NCBI RefSeq assembly: GCF_964204645.1
Contig: NC_134025.1
Coordinates: 14,701,001 to 14,765,000, forward strand
Direction: 5' to 3'
DNA from: Tubulanus polymorphus
Taxonomy: Eukaryota; Nemertea; Palaeonemertea; Tubulaniformes; Tubulanidae
DNA length: 64,000 bases
Below, one piece after another: positions 27,201-42,408 of this stretch (position 1 is the first letter of the stretch; every line of letters starts with the position of its first letter). Position numbers and translations under genes: made by a program. The notes under the pieces are model-generated. The model ran no database searches and had not been told where the DNA came from. It saw only the letters and a program-made list of their open reading frames with translations.

Positions 27201-28708
27201 TAGCTTGTTTTCCTCCACTTGACACTTCCACTCATTCACTCCCTCCTCTCTCACTCATTCCTTGATTATTCCTTTCATGTCCTTCCTTTTGTTTTTGTTT
27301 TTTTTGAATACCCACCTAGTTTGTCCCTGCCTCAGAATTACTCTGGGCTTTGTTTATAAATTACTTTAATCTCGCACTACTTTACCCCTATTTTGCCGTT
27401 TGCCTTCTTTGTATTCTTCCATAGTGTTCAGGTTTGTCGTTTAAAAACCTAAGTCCTTTGTCTGATGCTTGTATAAATATTCTGTTGCTTGTATAAATAT
27501 TCTGTTATCTTATTTTGTTCTCAGTACGCTTGATGATGGCTAATAGCATTTAGCCAAAACGTTGCTCTTAAATATAATCATTCTGATACTTTTCCATTTA
27601 GGCTTCATTTATGTGGGATTTCTCTCGTTAATTAAGATGAATACTGCTAGTGTCAGTCAGCCAGATGTGTTCATGTAAACATTGTAAACAACTGACTGTG
27701 AGATGAGTCGGTGGTGCAAACCTCCCAACCCTGAGTTTTTTTTAAGTAACACATATCTAAATTCTAAGTATTTTCAGAAATTTCTAAGAAACCAACCTTT
27801 AAACTGGTAATTTTCATGAAAAATAAGTAGTTTCCTTAACTTTACACAAAAATCAAAATTTCATTTATCAAAATCAAATGTTTTTTGGCGGGACCTTCTG
27901 TACATTCTGTCTCAAGTTCAGAATTGTGTGTGTGTGCGTCGCTAGGCTCAGATTGAGATGATGGATCTGAAGAGAACTCGGCATCAGACATGACAGAATC
28001 ATCCACACCAGACGTCATTTTCGATTCTACATAGATGGCGGACAGCAGTCAGTGTTCCGCCAAAGATCGTAAAAAATTTATTTTGGCGTGATTTACAGCA
28101 AAAGCAGGTAAATGAACAATATGACGACTTTTATTTGTGTAATAAATGATTTTTACTTAAACGTTATGGAAAAAAATTTCTCGGATTTTCAACACAAATG
28201 AAATACGTAACATTTCTGGAAAAATGTAACACTGTAATTTCACTTTAATTTATGTAACCATTCCGGGAAAAACAGAATTGTTGGCAGGTCTGGCGTGGGA
28301 TGTGGCCTACACTGAAAATCTCAAGTGCAGTACCACCGGATTTTCGGTGCCTCTGAACGTCGGCCTTTAACTAGAAAGCAATTTTCTAAGAGGACATTGT
28401 ATCTACAAGAGTACGTACATGTCATGAGAAATATAACTAAATTTTTTTACGACAAAAACAGTCCCATAATTCTGTAAGGGAGCATCTCAAAATTTCAATA
28501 GTTCCCGCAATTAGAATAACTGTCTAATTGGTTTTAACCCCCACCCCCTGTGATTAGACACATGCCAACGTTGGAACTATTGATTTCTAATGAGAGACCA
28601 CAGACAAAGATAAGACATTCTCACGAGTGTTCGATCACAACTTTCAATTGAAAATATATCGAAAATACCAACAGCAACTAAAAGAGAGATGGTTAAATCT
28701 ACTGCTTG

Positions 28709-28789
<81 letters not shown>

Positions 28790-31700
28790 CATATATATAT
28801 ATATTCATATATATTAACTGCAATTCAATTCAATATCATCTTTATTGCACCACAATAAATCGATAGTTCGGCTGTTGTGATGAATCCGTAAGAGGCTTTA
28901 ACCCCCCTTCCCCAAGTTATTCTAATTGACGTAATCAAAATTTTGAGATGCTCCCTAAGTTTCTCGGGAGTACGTTGCTATCCAAGTATGGCATATTTAC
29001 CACAGGGGGATTCTTGTTTTCCAGATTTTATTTCTTTCAAGATCACGACCAGCTACATTTGAACGTTACTTTCTTAAACACATGATCCAATCGAAATATG
29101 CACACTGAGGACAGTGGTGTTTAATTATTTCAGATCGAGAAGAGCAGAAATGTCTAGTGTAGAGATACAGTCAAACCTCATTACAACTAAGTTCTGGGGA
29201 GAAAATAAGAACTTTGTTATATCCGATACTTTGTTATAAAGGCTGAAAAAAAATATAAATCGTAGCTAATGAACTAAAATGCTTACATTGCTGAAACGTG
29301 CGTTTCATAACTTATACACTCAAGGAAAGTTCTGAAGCTTTAGTCCAACTAATCGCTGGAGGTTATCTTTCGATGAGCCCCTCTGAGCCATCAAATTAAA
29401 CATTCTGCATATATCCACTTTTTTCGTTTCTTTGTCAACTTCTTGGAAGTATTTTGACTTTAGTGGCCAAATCAATTTACATGCGTGAGGCACGCATTGT
29501 AGAAAATATGAATGGCTAAAGCGTATCTGTTGTTACTAAGTCTTCAGTAACTTCGAGAAGTTCAGTTTAAAAACAATGCTTTGTATATCAATTATATGGG
29601 TTCGCTTAATCAATATTTTCTGCCGCGGCCTCATGGAATTATGTTGTAACCTATGATTAATTTCATCTTTGTGAGATAAGAACTTTATTCTCCTGACTAA
29701 TAGTGTGCTCAGCCGGCCAAAGGCGCCAACTACCATTCAAAAACACCACTATTGTTTAGAAATGAAATGAAATAGTCTAGATAGTCTCACATGCATGTAT
29801 TCACTGCCTGCTCTTGCGCATTCACCCTAGTAGTTGATAGGTGAATGACGTACCCACAGCAGGTGTCGCTCATATGATGTTTCCAAAACATCATGCATAG
29901 CGAAAGGGTTAACAGCTCGAAAGACCTTTGGAATTCAGACTTTTCATTACCAATACAAATCATTTTCAAAGACCTTTTGATATTCATTTTACCGATGATC
30001 TGTTAAATAACTTAAATGAAAATTCATGATGAAGTTTGTCTTTTAAAAAAACAAGAGGCCCATGGGCCTTGAAGCGTTGATTATACTGTGGTAAGTTATT
30101 ATGTGCTCAATGTTTTACATCTGCTGGCAAATGTTCTATGACGATGTTGATTGGGAGTACCACAGACTTAAGGTCTTAACGTAAGATTTTCATTCATGCT
30201 GAATTTTTCTGCCGAACGACTTAGCCATGTTATTTGTATTGTTAAACCTCATTAATGCCATTCTGCTAAAGATGAAATTAGTTTATTCTGATGTTTTCCA
30301 TCATGTCCCAGCCAAGAGATTTATATCAATCAAGATTTGGATACAAAGACTCATTTAAAACAACAATTTCGGCACTTTCACATACAAGATTCATATCAAA
30401 GACGTAGTCCTACAACCGCAAGGGTATAAATCTCGACTGACTGTAGTTTTTCTTACATAAAATGTAAGGCTGTATTGCTAAATAATGGAAAAAAAGAAGA
30501 TTTTTTATGAATGCAAAATCCTCTGATCCATGATAGGTAGATCAACTGGACAAACATGTGCATCCAAATGTCGCACAAACATCTCGCGATGGTGTCACTG
30601 AGGCCAGCTGATGATTGCTTGTTTGTCTTTCTTAAACTCTTCATTATTTTCAAATACCGCATTAAAACAAAATGTGTTAATAACACGTACGCCAATTGTA
30701 TTTATATATGCTGTCACCAGTATAGCGTGTATAACATTGTATTGATCACACTCGCAGCACACTACGTCGCTGCTATGATACAAACAGCCAGCCTGCGATA
30801 ATTACTGTCTGACTGTGATAATGAAAGACTTCACAGATATTGTCTGACAACCTTTCAAATCTGAAGATTCCCACTTCCCAGCAACATTAGAATTCAAAGG
30901 CCAACAGGCCGATCCAATAAACCATTTTACAGTTGCTAGCCACCATTTTGTTAGGGTACTCTTGTCACGTATTGTTAGGTCATTTTTTTCTCCTTTGTGT
31001 TTTATCATATCTTATCTGTCCCATGATGGATTTTGACAGTTTTAGCAATATTCTAACCGTATGAATCTCTAGTTTTCATTTATGTGAAAATCATTTCTAA
31101 AATTTGCAACAATGCGACATGAGAGCGACATAAAAATCGGTGGTCAGTTTTTGCCACGCGCATAAAAATCCAGGGAACTGATTTTTGAAGTTTGTTATTT
31201 TCAGACATAATTTTCTAAAAAATCCAAACATTTCAGGAACTGTGCACATAAATGTCCCATTTCAAGTGAACTTTAAAATTCTAAGATAGCTTGCCTACTT
31301 TTCAACCTATGTCTGCAGTGCATGTATTGTCATTCCGAGTCTCGGTGCTGTTTACTACGCGTGTATTTCAGTATATGGGTGTTATTTTTCATTTATATTA
31401 CACTTGTCTCGATGGAAAATGGTTTATTCTCAGTCAGATTTTTCATTCAACCATACTTCACTTTTTTACACATTAACAACATAAATCGAAGTCAGAATTG
31501 TATCAATATTAGACCTGATATTGCCATTCTAACTCTGTTAGTATTTCATATCAGACAATTCTATTCTATTGGGCAAAAAGAAACACTAGGGGTCCAGGGA
31601 CACCATGCCCACTTGGGAAGTGGTTTCAAATGCTCAACAATCTAACAATTTCAATTGATTGTGATAACAAAAAATGCCTCGTTACCAATTTAATATGGAA

Positions 31701-34700
31701 ATTCTACGTTATTCTACTATTCAATGCCCCCTGGTGACAATATTCAAAAACCAATAACCTTGTAACTCACCATATTCATAGAACATGTCATGAACTACAA
31801 CTTTGCAATTGATCATGGTAACAAAATATGCCTAGGTACCAATATAATAAGGAAATACCAGGTTATTCTACTTTTCAACGCCCCCTGGTGACCATACAGA
31901 ATAACTAATTTCCTTAAAACTCACCACAATCATAGATGATGTCATGAGCCACAACTTTGCAATTGATTGCGGTAACAAAATATGTATTGGTACGAATATA
32001 ATATAGAAATACTAAGATATTGTATTATTCAACGCCCCCTGGTGGCCATATACAAAAAACAATGAACTTGAAACTCACCACAATCATAGAACACGTTATA
32101 CGCTACAACTTTCTATTTCATTGTTGTAACAAAATATGCTTAGGTATCAATATAATGTGGAAAAACTTTTTCCCACCTACGAATGAGTACTAATGACACC
32201 AAGATGGCCGCCAATTGCGTCATAATTGGCGGATCAAAAATACCTGTCTTAGGTATAAAACAACCCTTTACAAAGAATACCCATCACAAATTGCAATGAG
32301 AAATGGCAAACCAGTAGGAAGCTGCAGGACCTAGAATTCTGGCCAAAATTGACATTTTTGGGCACTAAAAAGGTCATAGGACGGCCATCTTGAGTCATAT
32401 GGACCCAATTTTTCTTATGTTGATGGGCCCTTGGTAGATTCAAATATAATCAAAAGATCAAGGTAATTGATCAAAGCGTCTTCAAAATTTCCCTCGTAAA
32501 CTTCGAAAATGTGTAAAAAGTGCTGATTTTGGCGAGCAACAATGGCTGCCAGTCGGCCATCTTGATTCTGACAGGGCCATTTTTTGGGCTGACGATGTGT
32601 CTAGGGTAGATACATGTATAAACCAAATATCAAGACATTACCTTGAAGCGTCTTCAAAACTTCCCAAAATAACTGGATTCCCTCTACGGACGGACGGACG
32701 CTACTACTGACGAACAGGCCTTCTGCAACTTTTAGACCTTCTGCAACTTTGGCCTTCTGCAACTTCAAAATTCAATCCTTCTGCAACTTTGAAAACGTGT
32801 TCTGACAAATAGGCCCTGTGTAACTTTGACAAATACATAATATTCAGAATTTCAGCATGCATAGAAGAGTTTACAAGTATATCAAATGCAATCAAATTTA
32901 GTAATGAAGCATTGAAAAATCAAAGCACTGCTCTTCACTCTGCATGATATAAGTTCATTATGATCGAGAATTTGCATTTCTTGAGAAAAAAAAACAGGTT
33001 TAGACAAAAAAGGTTAAGAGACCTAACCGATCCTAATTAATTTAAAAGAATAAACCCGGAAATAAGAATTTGGTAAAAATGTGCTGATTTAATACATGAA
33101 TGGATCAACTAATTATATTCTGATACACAGCTTCCATGAAAAATTTAGTCAAATAAATAATTGAGTCCATAGGGCAAATACCTGATAAATCGTCTTCTGT
33201 TTGAAGGGTAAAACAATGTGAGAAGTTCTAGAAATCGATCGGTTAATTTTGGTTGAAATCGTAGAGCAAATCGTATATTTTATTTGAGGAGTGACTATTT
33301 CCATGAACTTTATGACTATGCTTAGAACAAATGTTTGACCACCTATTTGAAAATACTTATACTCAAAATTATATCAAATTGAATGTAAACTTATCATGTA
33401 CATGTGGGTAAGTTTCGAACAGATCAAATATATACATTATCAACGAAATGAGACAGATCTTTTTCTTTGAATAGGAACAACACCTTACTTCGGAATCTGG
33501 TCACTCAATATGAAGAGAATTGATTGAATTGTGGAATTTGGACATTATTCGAAAAAATTGTATTCCCATTCGAAAGTTCCACAGGTCCTTAGATTATTAC
33601 AGAAACCTCAGTAGAAGACATTGATACAAATGAATTGAAATAAAATGAAATAAATTCCGATATTCCAATAACAATCCTAATAGTAAAGCCCTCAGAAATT
33701 AAGCAATTTCATGAAGTTGCACAAGGTCTATGGACAAATTGATTGAATTGATGGAAAATTCTATGATTTTAGTGAAGTTAGTTTTAAAGACAAATAACTA
33801 AATTCAAAACAACTTATTACCCTGATGAATGATTTTCGTTAGAAAGAGTAAAACAATGTCAAAAGTTCTAGTGGTCTCCTATTGGTTGATTTTGATTGAA
33901 ATCATGGGGTAAATCTTTATTTTTTATATGATGAGTAACTATTTCCACGAACTTGATATAAGCATTGCAACTGACTATACTCAGAACAAATGTTTGACCA
34001 CCTACTGGGAATACTTCTACTTCAAATTATATCAAACTGAATTAAAATTTATTACGTACCTGTAGGTAAGTTTCGAACAGATTAAATAGAAGCCAGAAAA
34101 CGCATGAGATTCATACGGTTATGTAGATATTTTTCTTATACATCTTTTAAGACATCGAAATAAGACATATCTTTTTCTATGAATAGGTGCAACACCTAAT
34201 ATCAAAACCTGGCCACTCAATATGAAGAGAATTGTTTGAACCGTTCGAGTTTGTACATTATTCAGGAAAACTGTATTCCCGCCCGAAAGTTGTACAGGTC
34301 CTTGGATAAAAAATAAGTTTTGATTAAGGGTAACTCATACCCATAAAAATTGTATTGTTAGAGATACCTTAGTACAGCATATCTATACAAAAGAATTGCA
34401 ATAAAATGAAATAAATTCCGAAATTCAATAACAATCCTAATTGTAAAGCCCTCAGAAATTAAGCAATTTCATAAAGTTGCACAAGGTCTATGGACAAAAT
34501 GATTTCATACAAGAAAATTCTATGATTTAAGTGAAGTTAGTTTTAAAAACAAATAACTAAATTCAAAACAACTTATTACCCTGATGAATGATTTTCGTTA
34601 GAAAGAGTAAAACAATGTCAAAAGTTCTAGAATCCTATTGGTTGATTTTGATTGAAATCATGGGGTAAATCTCTATTTTTTATATGATGAGTAACTATTT

Positions 34701-37700
34701 CCACGATTTTGATATAAGCATTGCAACTGACTAAACTCAGAACAAATGTTTGACCACCTATCTGGGAATACTTCTACTTCAAATTATATCAAATTGAATT
34801 AAAATTTATTACGTACCTGTAGGTAAGTTTCGAACAGATCAAATAGAAGCCAGAAAACGCATAAGATTCATACGGTTATGTAGAAATTTTTCTTATACAT
34901 CTTTTAAGACATCGAAATAAGACATATCTTTTTCTATGAATAGATGCAACACCTAATATCAAAATCTGGCCACTCAATATGAAGAGAATTGTTTGAACTG
35001 TTCGAGTTTGAATATTATTCAGGAAAACTGTATTCCCTTCCCAAAGTTGCACAGGTCCTTGGATAAAAACTAAGTTTTGATTAAGGGTAACTCATACCCA
35101 TACAAATTTTATTGTTAGAGATACCTTAGTAGGGGATATTGATACAAAAGAATTGCAATAAAATGAAATTAATTCCGATATTTTCATAACAATCCTCAGA
35201 AATTAAGCAATTTCATAAAGTTGCACAAGGTCTATGGACAAATTGATTTCATACAAGAAAATTCTATGATTTTAGTGAAGTTAGTTTTAAAGACAAATAA
35301 CTAAATTCAAAACAACTTATTACCCTAATGAATGATTTTCGTTAGAAAGAGTAAAACAATGTCAAAAGTTCTAGAATCCTATTGGTTGATTTTGATTGAA
35401 ATCATGGGGTAAATTTTATCTTTTATATGACGAGTGACTGTTTCCGCGAACTTGATATAAGCATTGCAACTGACTATACTCAGAACAAATGTTTGACCAC
35501 CTATCTGGGAATACTTCTACTTCAAATTATATCAAATTGAATTAAAATTTATTACGTACCTGTAGGTAAGTTTCGAACAGATTAAATAGAAGCCAGAAAA
35601 CGCATGAGATTCATACGGTTATGTAGAAATTTTTCTTATACATCTTTTAAGACATCGAAATAAGACATATCTTTGTCTATGAATAGGTGCAACACCTAAT
35701 ATCAAAACCTGGCCACTCAATATGAAGAGAATTGTTTGAACCGTTCGAGTTTGTACATTATTCAGGAAAACTGTGTTCCCGCCCGAAAGTTGCACAGGTC
35801 CCTGGATAAAAAATAAGTTTTGATTAAGGGTAACTCATACCCATACAAATTGTATTGTTAGAGAAACCTTAGTAGAGCATATCTATACAAAAGTATTGCA
35901 ATAAAATGATATTAATTCTGAAATTCAATAACAATCCTAATTGTAAAGCCTATTTGGTCCGTTCAAAGTGAAACGCGCCAGATCAACAGTAAAAAGATAC
36001 GAGTGTATTTTTACGTGTTTGACCAGTCGCGCTGTCCACATTGAAGTAACAGATGACCTGTCAACCGACTCGTTTCTTAATGCCTTGAGGCGGATGATGG
36101 CAAGAAGAGGTCAACCTAAAGAAATCCGATCTGACAATGGAACAAATTTCACAGGAGGTGAAAAGGAGCTACGACTCGCCGTTGCAGCTTGGAACCAGGA
36201 TAAAATTCATGAATTCATCCTGCAAAAAAATGTAAGATGGATTTTCCACCCAGTGCATCCCACTGGGGTGGCGTATGGGAAAGGTTGATACGTTCGATTC
36301 GGAAGATACTCAACGTCACATTGCGCCAGCAGACTCTAACTGATGAAGGGTTACGAACCCTAATGTGTGAAGCCGAATCAATTCTCAACTCTCGGCTGCT
36401 GATTCCTATTTCCGATGACCCAAAAGACTTAGACGTGCTGACTCCTAACCATCTGCTGATGATGAGAGAAGGACCTAAGCTGCTACCTGGAAATTTCAAC
36501 AGCAACGACCAGTACGCTCGTAGAAGATGGAGGCAAATCCAATACATGGCTGATCAGTTTTGGCGAAGATGGTTAACCGAATATTTGCCCCTTCTGCAGA
36601 AAAGAATGAAATGGGATGTGCCAAAAAGAAACGTTGCGGTGGACGGTATAATCCTACTCGTTGACGACAGGTTACATCGCGGTCAATGGCCAATAGGCCG
36701 AGTCATCGAAGTTTTCCCCGGTCGAGATGGTTTCGTGCGGAGAGTAAGAGTTAGAACACAGTTACCAAATGCGTTTATCTCGAATTTATGGGTTAAGTTT
36801 TATATTTAATCGCGTGTTGTTTATATTCAACTATTTAGATAACTATTGAATTGTGTAACTGACTTTCAAGGGTCGGATAGTAATAAGCAATTAATGAAGT
36901 TGGGTAGTTTTAATAATTGCCATAATAATTTCGTTAAACTGGATCTGTTTAAGGGGGTGGGAATGTTATGCACATATATCCTCATTTATTATTATTACAG
37001 TTATTCGTGGTTTCATGTTTGATAATCAATTGAGTTTTGAGTCTGTCATACAGTCGCAATTCTATACTGTCGCGCTCTTTGTACTCTTTATACACTAGTT
37101 TGAGCCTCGAATTACCATGGTTTGCGATTTTCAGTGCTGTGTATTCAAACATTTTCTACTCGCTTCACTGGCAGTCAGGTATAGTACAGTTAGGTATAAA
37201 TCTATGTGTAATGCATTTTTGGGTGTCATTTCTTCTACTGGCTGCGAGTGGAGCGAGTCTCTCTTTAACTCAAGGAAGATAACGTGTTGTAAGTAAATTA
37301 AATTACCGCTTTTTCGTGAAATTATTCAACATTTGACTTCAAACCTAGTGTAATTCAAATATTCACTTGTACTTAGTATCTGTATTTTCTAAATTGCAGG
37401 AACCGCTTGACTTAGTTTTTCAACTGTGTTGTAATAAAGAACACAATTCATTATCTTAAGCGAGTCTTGCTGTTATCCTTGGGGTGCCGATATACAGTCG
37501 GATATATTTTGAGATGATTATTAATCAACTGACCCCTACTTCAAGTAGTATATAAAACATAAAAAATGACCCTTACTATATAGAACTGATCCCTACTTCA
37601 CGGTTTAGTTTTTATACTTCAGGGTTTAGTATACTATATACCTTTCATGAATGTATCTCTTTTGTATGAATACACTTACACAAAGACTTGAACCCATTTA

Positions 37701-40700
37701 TTATTGTGGAAATTATGACTGCAATTTTAAGTAGTTTATTCTGCTATTTGCTCCGTAATTCTGAAGAAGTTAAGAGATTATGGTTAATAATATTTTATAG
37801 ATTATCACAAGGGTTAAGTTGGACCACCTGTGTAATGTGTTTAAAATATATAATCAGAATTAATGTACTTTGTAATCTGGGGTCAGTTAATCAAAAGTTG
37901 GTTAGGGCAAACCAGTTGATAGTTAACACGGTAACAATTGAAAGTTCATTGTTACTACGGTATCTGTCTGCCATTTATCTTTATCGAACATTTGAGTTAC
38001 TGACTCCAGACTGACTTATGCGTTTGGCAAAGTTAAATAGATATAACTAGCTTCTGTATGCATACTCTGAACGGTTAGATTTTAAGACAAATGGTAATCG
38101 AAGGATCTCATATGCTCGCAAAATATGAGGTCATAGGTTGGAATTTTCAATGAGTATCGAACAAAGCACCATCACCAAGTTGCATCAGTCACACGATCAC
38201 ATATTATGTTTGTAATTGAAAATATTTTTTCTAATTGTAGTTGAAGACATGTACACTTAATTATATATAAATAAAAATAAACATGCTGTTTCCACCATAA
38301 CTCGTGATATAAATCTTATAGTTTTATCGATCAATGATTTTAAAATGAAGCATCAGGCAGTGTAGAAGGATTTCCTAAAGGATGTGTGCAGATTTATCCC
38401 AAAGCTTATCCACTCCCTACCAATACTCAACTTGATAGTTGCGTAAAGCATGAGCATGTATAGCAAGGATTGACTGACTTCTGATTACCGTACTTAAGGC
38501 CCCACTACCACTGTGTTATCAAGGAGCATATCCGAGACCCTCAATCTCCAGTATCCGACAAAGATTTCAAGCGAATGATGCAGGTGACATAAGCGAAACT
38601 ACCAATATATGTTTGATCAGATTCCATCAGGCTGACGTTGGTTGGAGAAAATATGTATGAACTATATGAGTCGTCCTATCCTACCCATCTTAAATACCAC
38701 ATCATACCAAATATGCTGGGGTAGAGTCATTCTATACTATAAGCCATTTAATATGTCTTAAATTGGCTGACGATACGTGTTAGCCACAATTTAAAGTAAA
38801 ATACAAGGAGTATATCTATGCTAGGAGTCATTTAATACTCATTTCAACAGTGCGAAGATAGATACAGTAATCCCCATTATATTCTTAGTCAGTGTCGCGC
38901 ATACTATCGTGATACACCATATTTTTCTGATATTGCGAGCTTGTGCCGGCCAGACATATTGCAAATAGTCATACTCATACTACATATGAGTATGTACATT
39001 TCATTCTAGTCATCTCATTGGTCTTTCGTTGCCCGCCAAACTCCATACTTTATCATTATATCTATTATATTACATATAGTAATGTGTATAGAATAAAATC
39101 ACTGTTTAAACCAAGCGGTCGGAGATTTACCAATTTCAGTCCTGGTCACTCTTCTGTGTGACTGGCACGAGGTGACTTCGGGTCACCACCCTGTGTCTGG
39201 TCAAGCACACTATACTGTAACCAAGCAACAGCCGACGCTCACCAAATCTTTCTGTAAATGTTTTTTAATCAGCTTGCGCGTAGTGACAACACGCAGTAAT
39301 TTTATACGGTCAATAAATATATCTATTATCGTATCGGCAAAATGCTACCCTAGACATACACGCAGCCAAGCTATGTACCCGTCCTGTGTTAAATCATGAT
39401 TGAGTTAAGTTGATTATTTTGCTATAAAATATGGTCCCATTTATTTGATTTGAAGATTTCACTTGACTTGATTTGGTGAATTTACTTTTTATGTTTCTTT
39501 TAAATCGAAGTAATTTATTGGAAAAAAATTTGAGTCCATTTTCCTAAGATATTTTGTGAACCCCTGTACTGCACGGGAGAAACTGGATAACACATGGTCG
39601 GGTATTTCATGGATATTTTAACACCGGTCCTTCGCCAACCAAAGCGCCCAGATGACGTCAACCCATGACAAAGTTTCGCTATTTGTCTCTTAAAGTATAG
39701 ATATAGACACTTCAAATTGATAAAGATACATTTCAAATAGACTGACGCGGGCTCGGGGAGATGTATATATAGTAGGTATACCAGTCATCCTGTGCGAAGA
39801 TTCATCAAATCTACTCATCAATTGGCTCACCTTGGGCTAAAAAGGTGATTGTTTTTCCGTCTGCTGGGCATAAAGGTCGACCCCGCTAGTTTATACATCC
39901 ATGGATGAACGTAGGTAAAGTTTGACAATGATGAATATGGGAGAAATATATGTAGTAGATATACGACGAGTGATCCTGATTCGTTTTATACGTTATATAC
40001 TCAATCCAATTCGGTTTATGTTGGTTTTTGGGGAAAATATGTATAAGTAGGCCTGTTACATATACAACGAGTCATTCAGTGTTAGGAGTCAGTGTAGTAC
40101 GAGTTTAGTGTACTTATTTAGTGTACTCATACTAGATCACGAGTCATCCTATGTGATCAGTTATTTGATATACTCACCTTGAATAGGCTTTGAATAATAA
40201 GATACTCATTTCAAAATTGGCTGACGTTGGGGGAAATATATGTATGTATATACATATTAGTTATACAACGAGTCATTTGATTGTGAGAGTCATTTATTAT
40301 ATACTCATATCAAAGGAACATAGTCATACCTCGATTTAACACCATCCTTGGGGATTGCCGATTTTGTCGGTAAATTGCATCTGCGGGAAATCAGACTTTA
40401 GTTCAGGTTGATCAAATACCTAATATACCTGCTCAGAACGATCCCTCGTTATTGTGATGGATTATGGCCGATTATTATTATCCAATTGTACTTTTTTTAG
40501 AATGAAATTTATAGGTAAATCAGCCTTTCACAAACTTTACGCAAACAAACATTGGGGCGCATCAGATAAACATCACAGATCAAAAACGTAGGAATCATGT
40601 CACATGCAAGATTTACGGTACATACTACTATTTATGATACCCCTTGCTCCGTGAGAATAAAACACCGAACTAGGTTTGCCGTTACAGCCAATATGAATAA

Positions 40701-42340
40701 AAGCCACATCATAATCGATGTCAGATGGCAGACATCTCTTGAATGGATGATCGACCGGGCAAAATAGTTGCGCCACGAAAACCAAGAACTGTATGTCAAC
40801 GCGATTGGATTCAAATCCTTAATTAGGAAAGGATTAGTACTATTAGCCTGTGTATAAACGAATGACCGAGGACCACAATTCTAACTGCCATAATTGAAAT
40901 AAAACGTATGCGTCTAGGAAACTCAGACGGACTGAATCGCCACGAGGTTACTCAGTGGGCGGAGTTCAACAAGTGATAAGACACGTGATAGATGACGTGA
41001 TAGATAAACGACGCTGGCTCTCATAAAACATTTTTATTTCCTACCGTATATAAAATTCCTTTATGAATCCATCGCTGATCGAGTTTTACTTACTCTACCT
41101 AAGGACCCATTAATTATTTCTGGCATCACATAGACAAATTAGAAGTTGTATATTGGCGAACAGTTAGGTCCCAAACTTGTTTTTCAGTTAAGACGAGAGA
41201 TTCCGGTTCTGAGGATAGATTTACCTATTTATACATTTTTGAGCATGAACAGATATGTTACTGTGCGTCATTATATACTAGGAGCCATTGTTTTTTTTAC
41301 CCAAATGGATTTTCTTTAATTTGTGGAAAAAGTAATGCACTCAAATGGATAATTCCATGGAATTAATCTCAAAATTGCCCGACACAATCACACAACAACC
41401 GATTTCAAAATCAAACCTTGGTAGGTTTGTAAGGGACACCAAATCCAACAAATCGAATGATATCTACCAATCAAATGAATAACAGGATGAATCCCCATTT
41501 TAAGATCAAAATATCGTGAAGCTGAAAATATGACATAGAACAGGTGGTTCATTAGGTATTGGCAGCATCCCTTTTGATATCCACTAAACGCCAGGAGATA
41601 AACAAGGGATTTGAATTTTGAAATTGGGAAAGCAAGTTCATAAAAGATGTCCATGTCTATGAAATCGAAGTGCAGAAATAATTATCATACTTTCTTTCGT
41701 GTTCGTTTTCACGTGTATGCTGGTACATCTGCATATTCCGAATGGATTGAAATCTTCTTTTGAATAGATTATGTAGAATGTTTTCGTTGAATATGTTACA
41801 ACATCACTTATCGCAATATTATTCAGACGAATGCGCTACGTCTACGTCTGATTCAATCAGAGATGTCAACTATTACTTCGGTTAACTAACAAGACCGTGA
41901 ATGTCAAGCATAAAGCCCATGCTTCACTGATCGCAGAGACAGTCGGGCCCTCAATTTAAACCACCCATAAAAAAATCTCGAAGTCTTCTTTAAAAACACA
42001 TAAAACCGATAAATAAAACATATTTTGATTGTGAAAATAATTTTGTAATGTAGTTAAATGAAAAAATAATTTATTATTATCATTGTACTGAATTTTGGCT
42101 AATTTCTTCGGAAATGAATACTGATGCGATCTTCAAGTATAGCCCTCCGCGTCAGTGATAGTGATATCCTTGCGCCATTTTGAAATGGGTCATATTCGAG
42201 AATGCGTCATATATGTATATATATGTATACGACGCATAACTGGGCCTCAAATCAAAACCCCCTATGTCGTTTTAAGATGCAGGCGCGTATCTCGGGTAAT
42301 GTTAATATATATATATATACTGCACAATGTTGCAGGACTA

Positions 42341-42408
<68 letters not shown>

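Noticed and set aside
28577-28866. Frames of repeated I-Y residues on both strands
   Set aside because: Direct translation of the AT microsatellite.
36215-36547. 110-codon minus-strand frame
   Set aside because: Antisense shadow of the BEL integrase.
37037-37282. 81-codon frame with hydrophobic start
   Set aside because: Falls within the proposed BEL LTR and has no homology or splice context.
40632-40814. Signal-peptide-like frame ([10 protein letters not shown]) on the minus strand
   Set aside because: A donor-like GTATCA follows, but a competing frame is equally open and no partner exon is in phase nearby.
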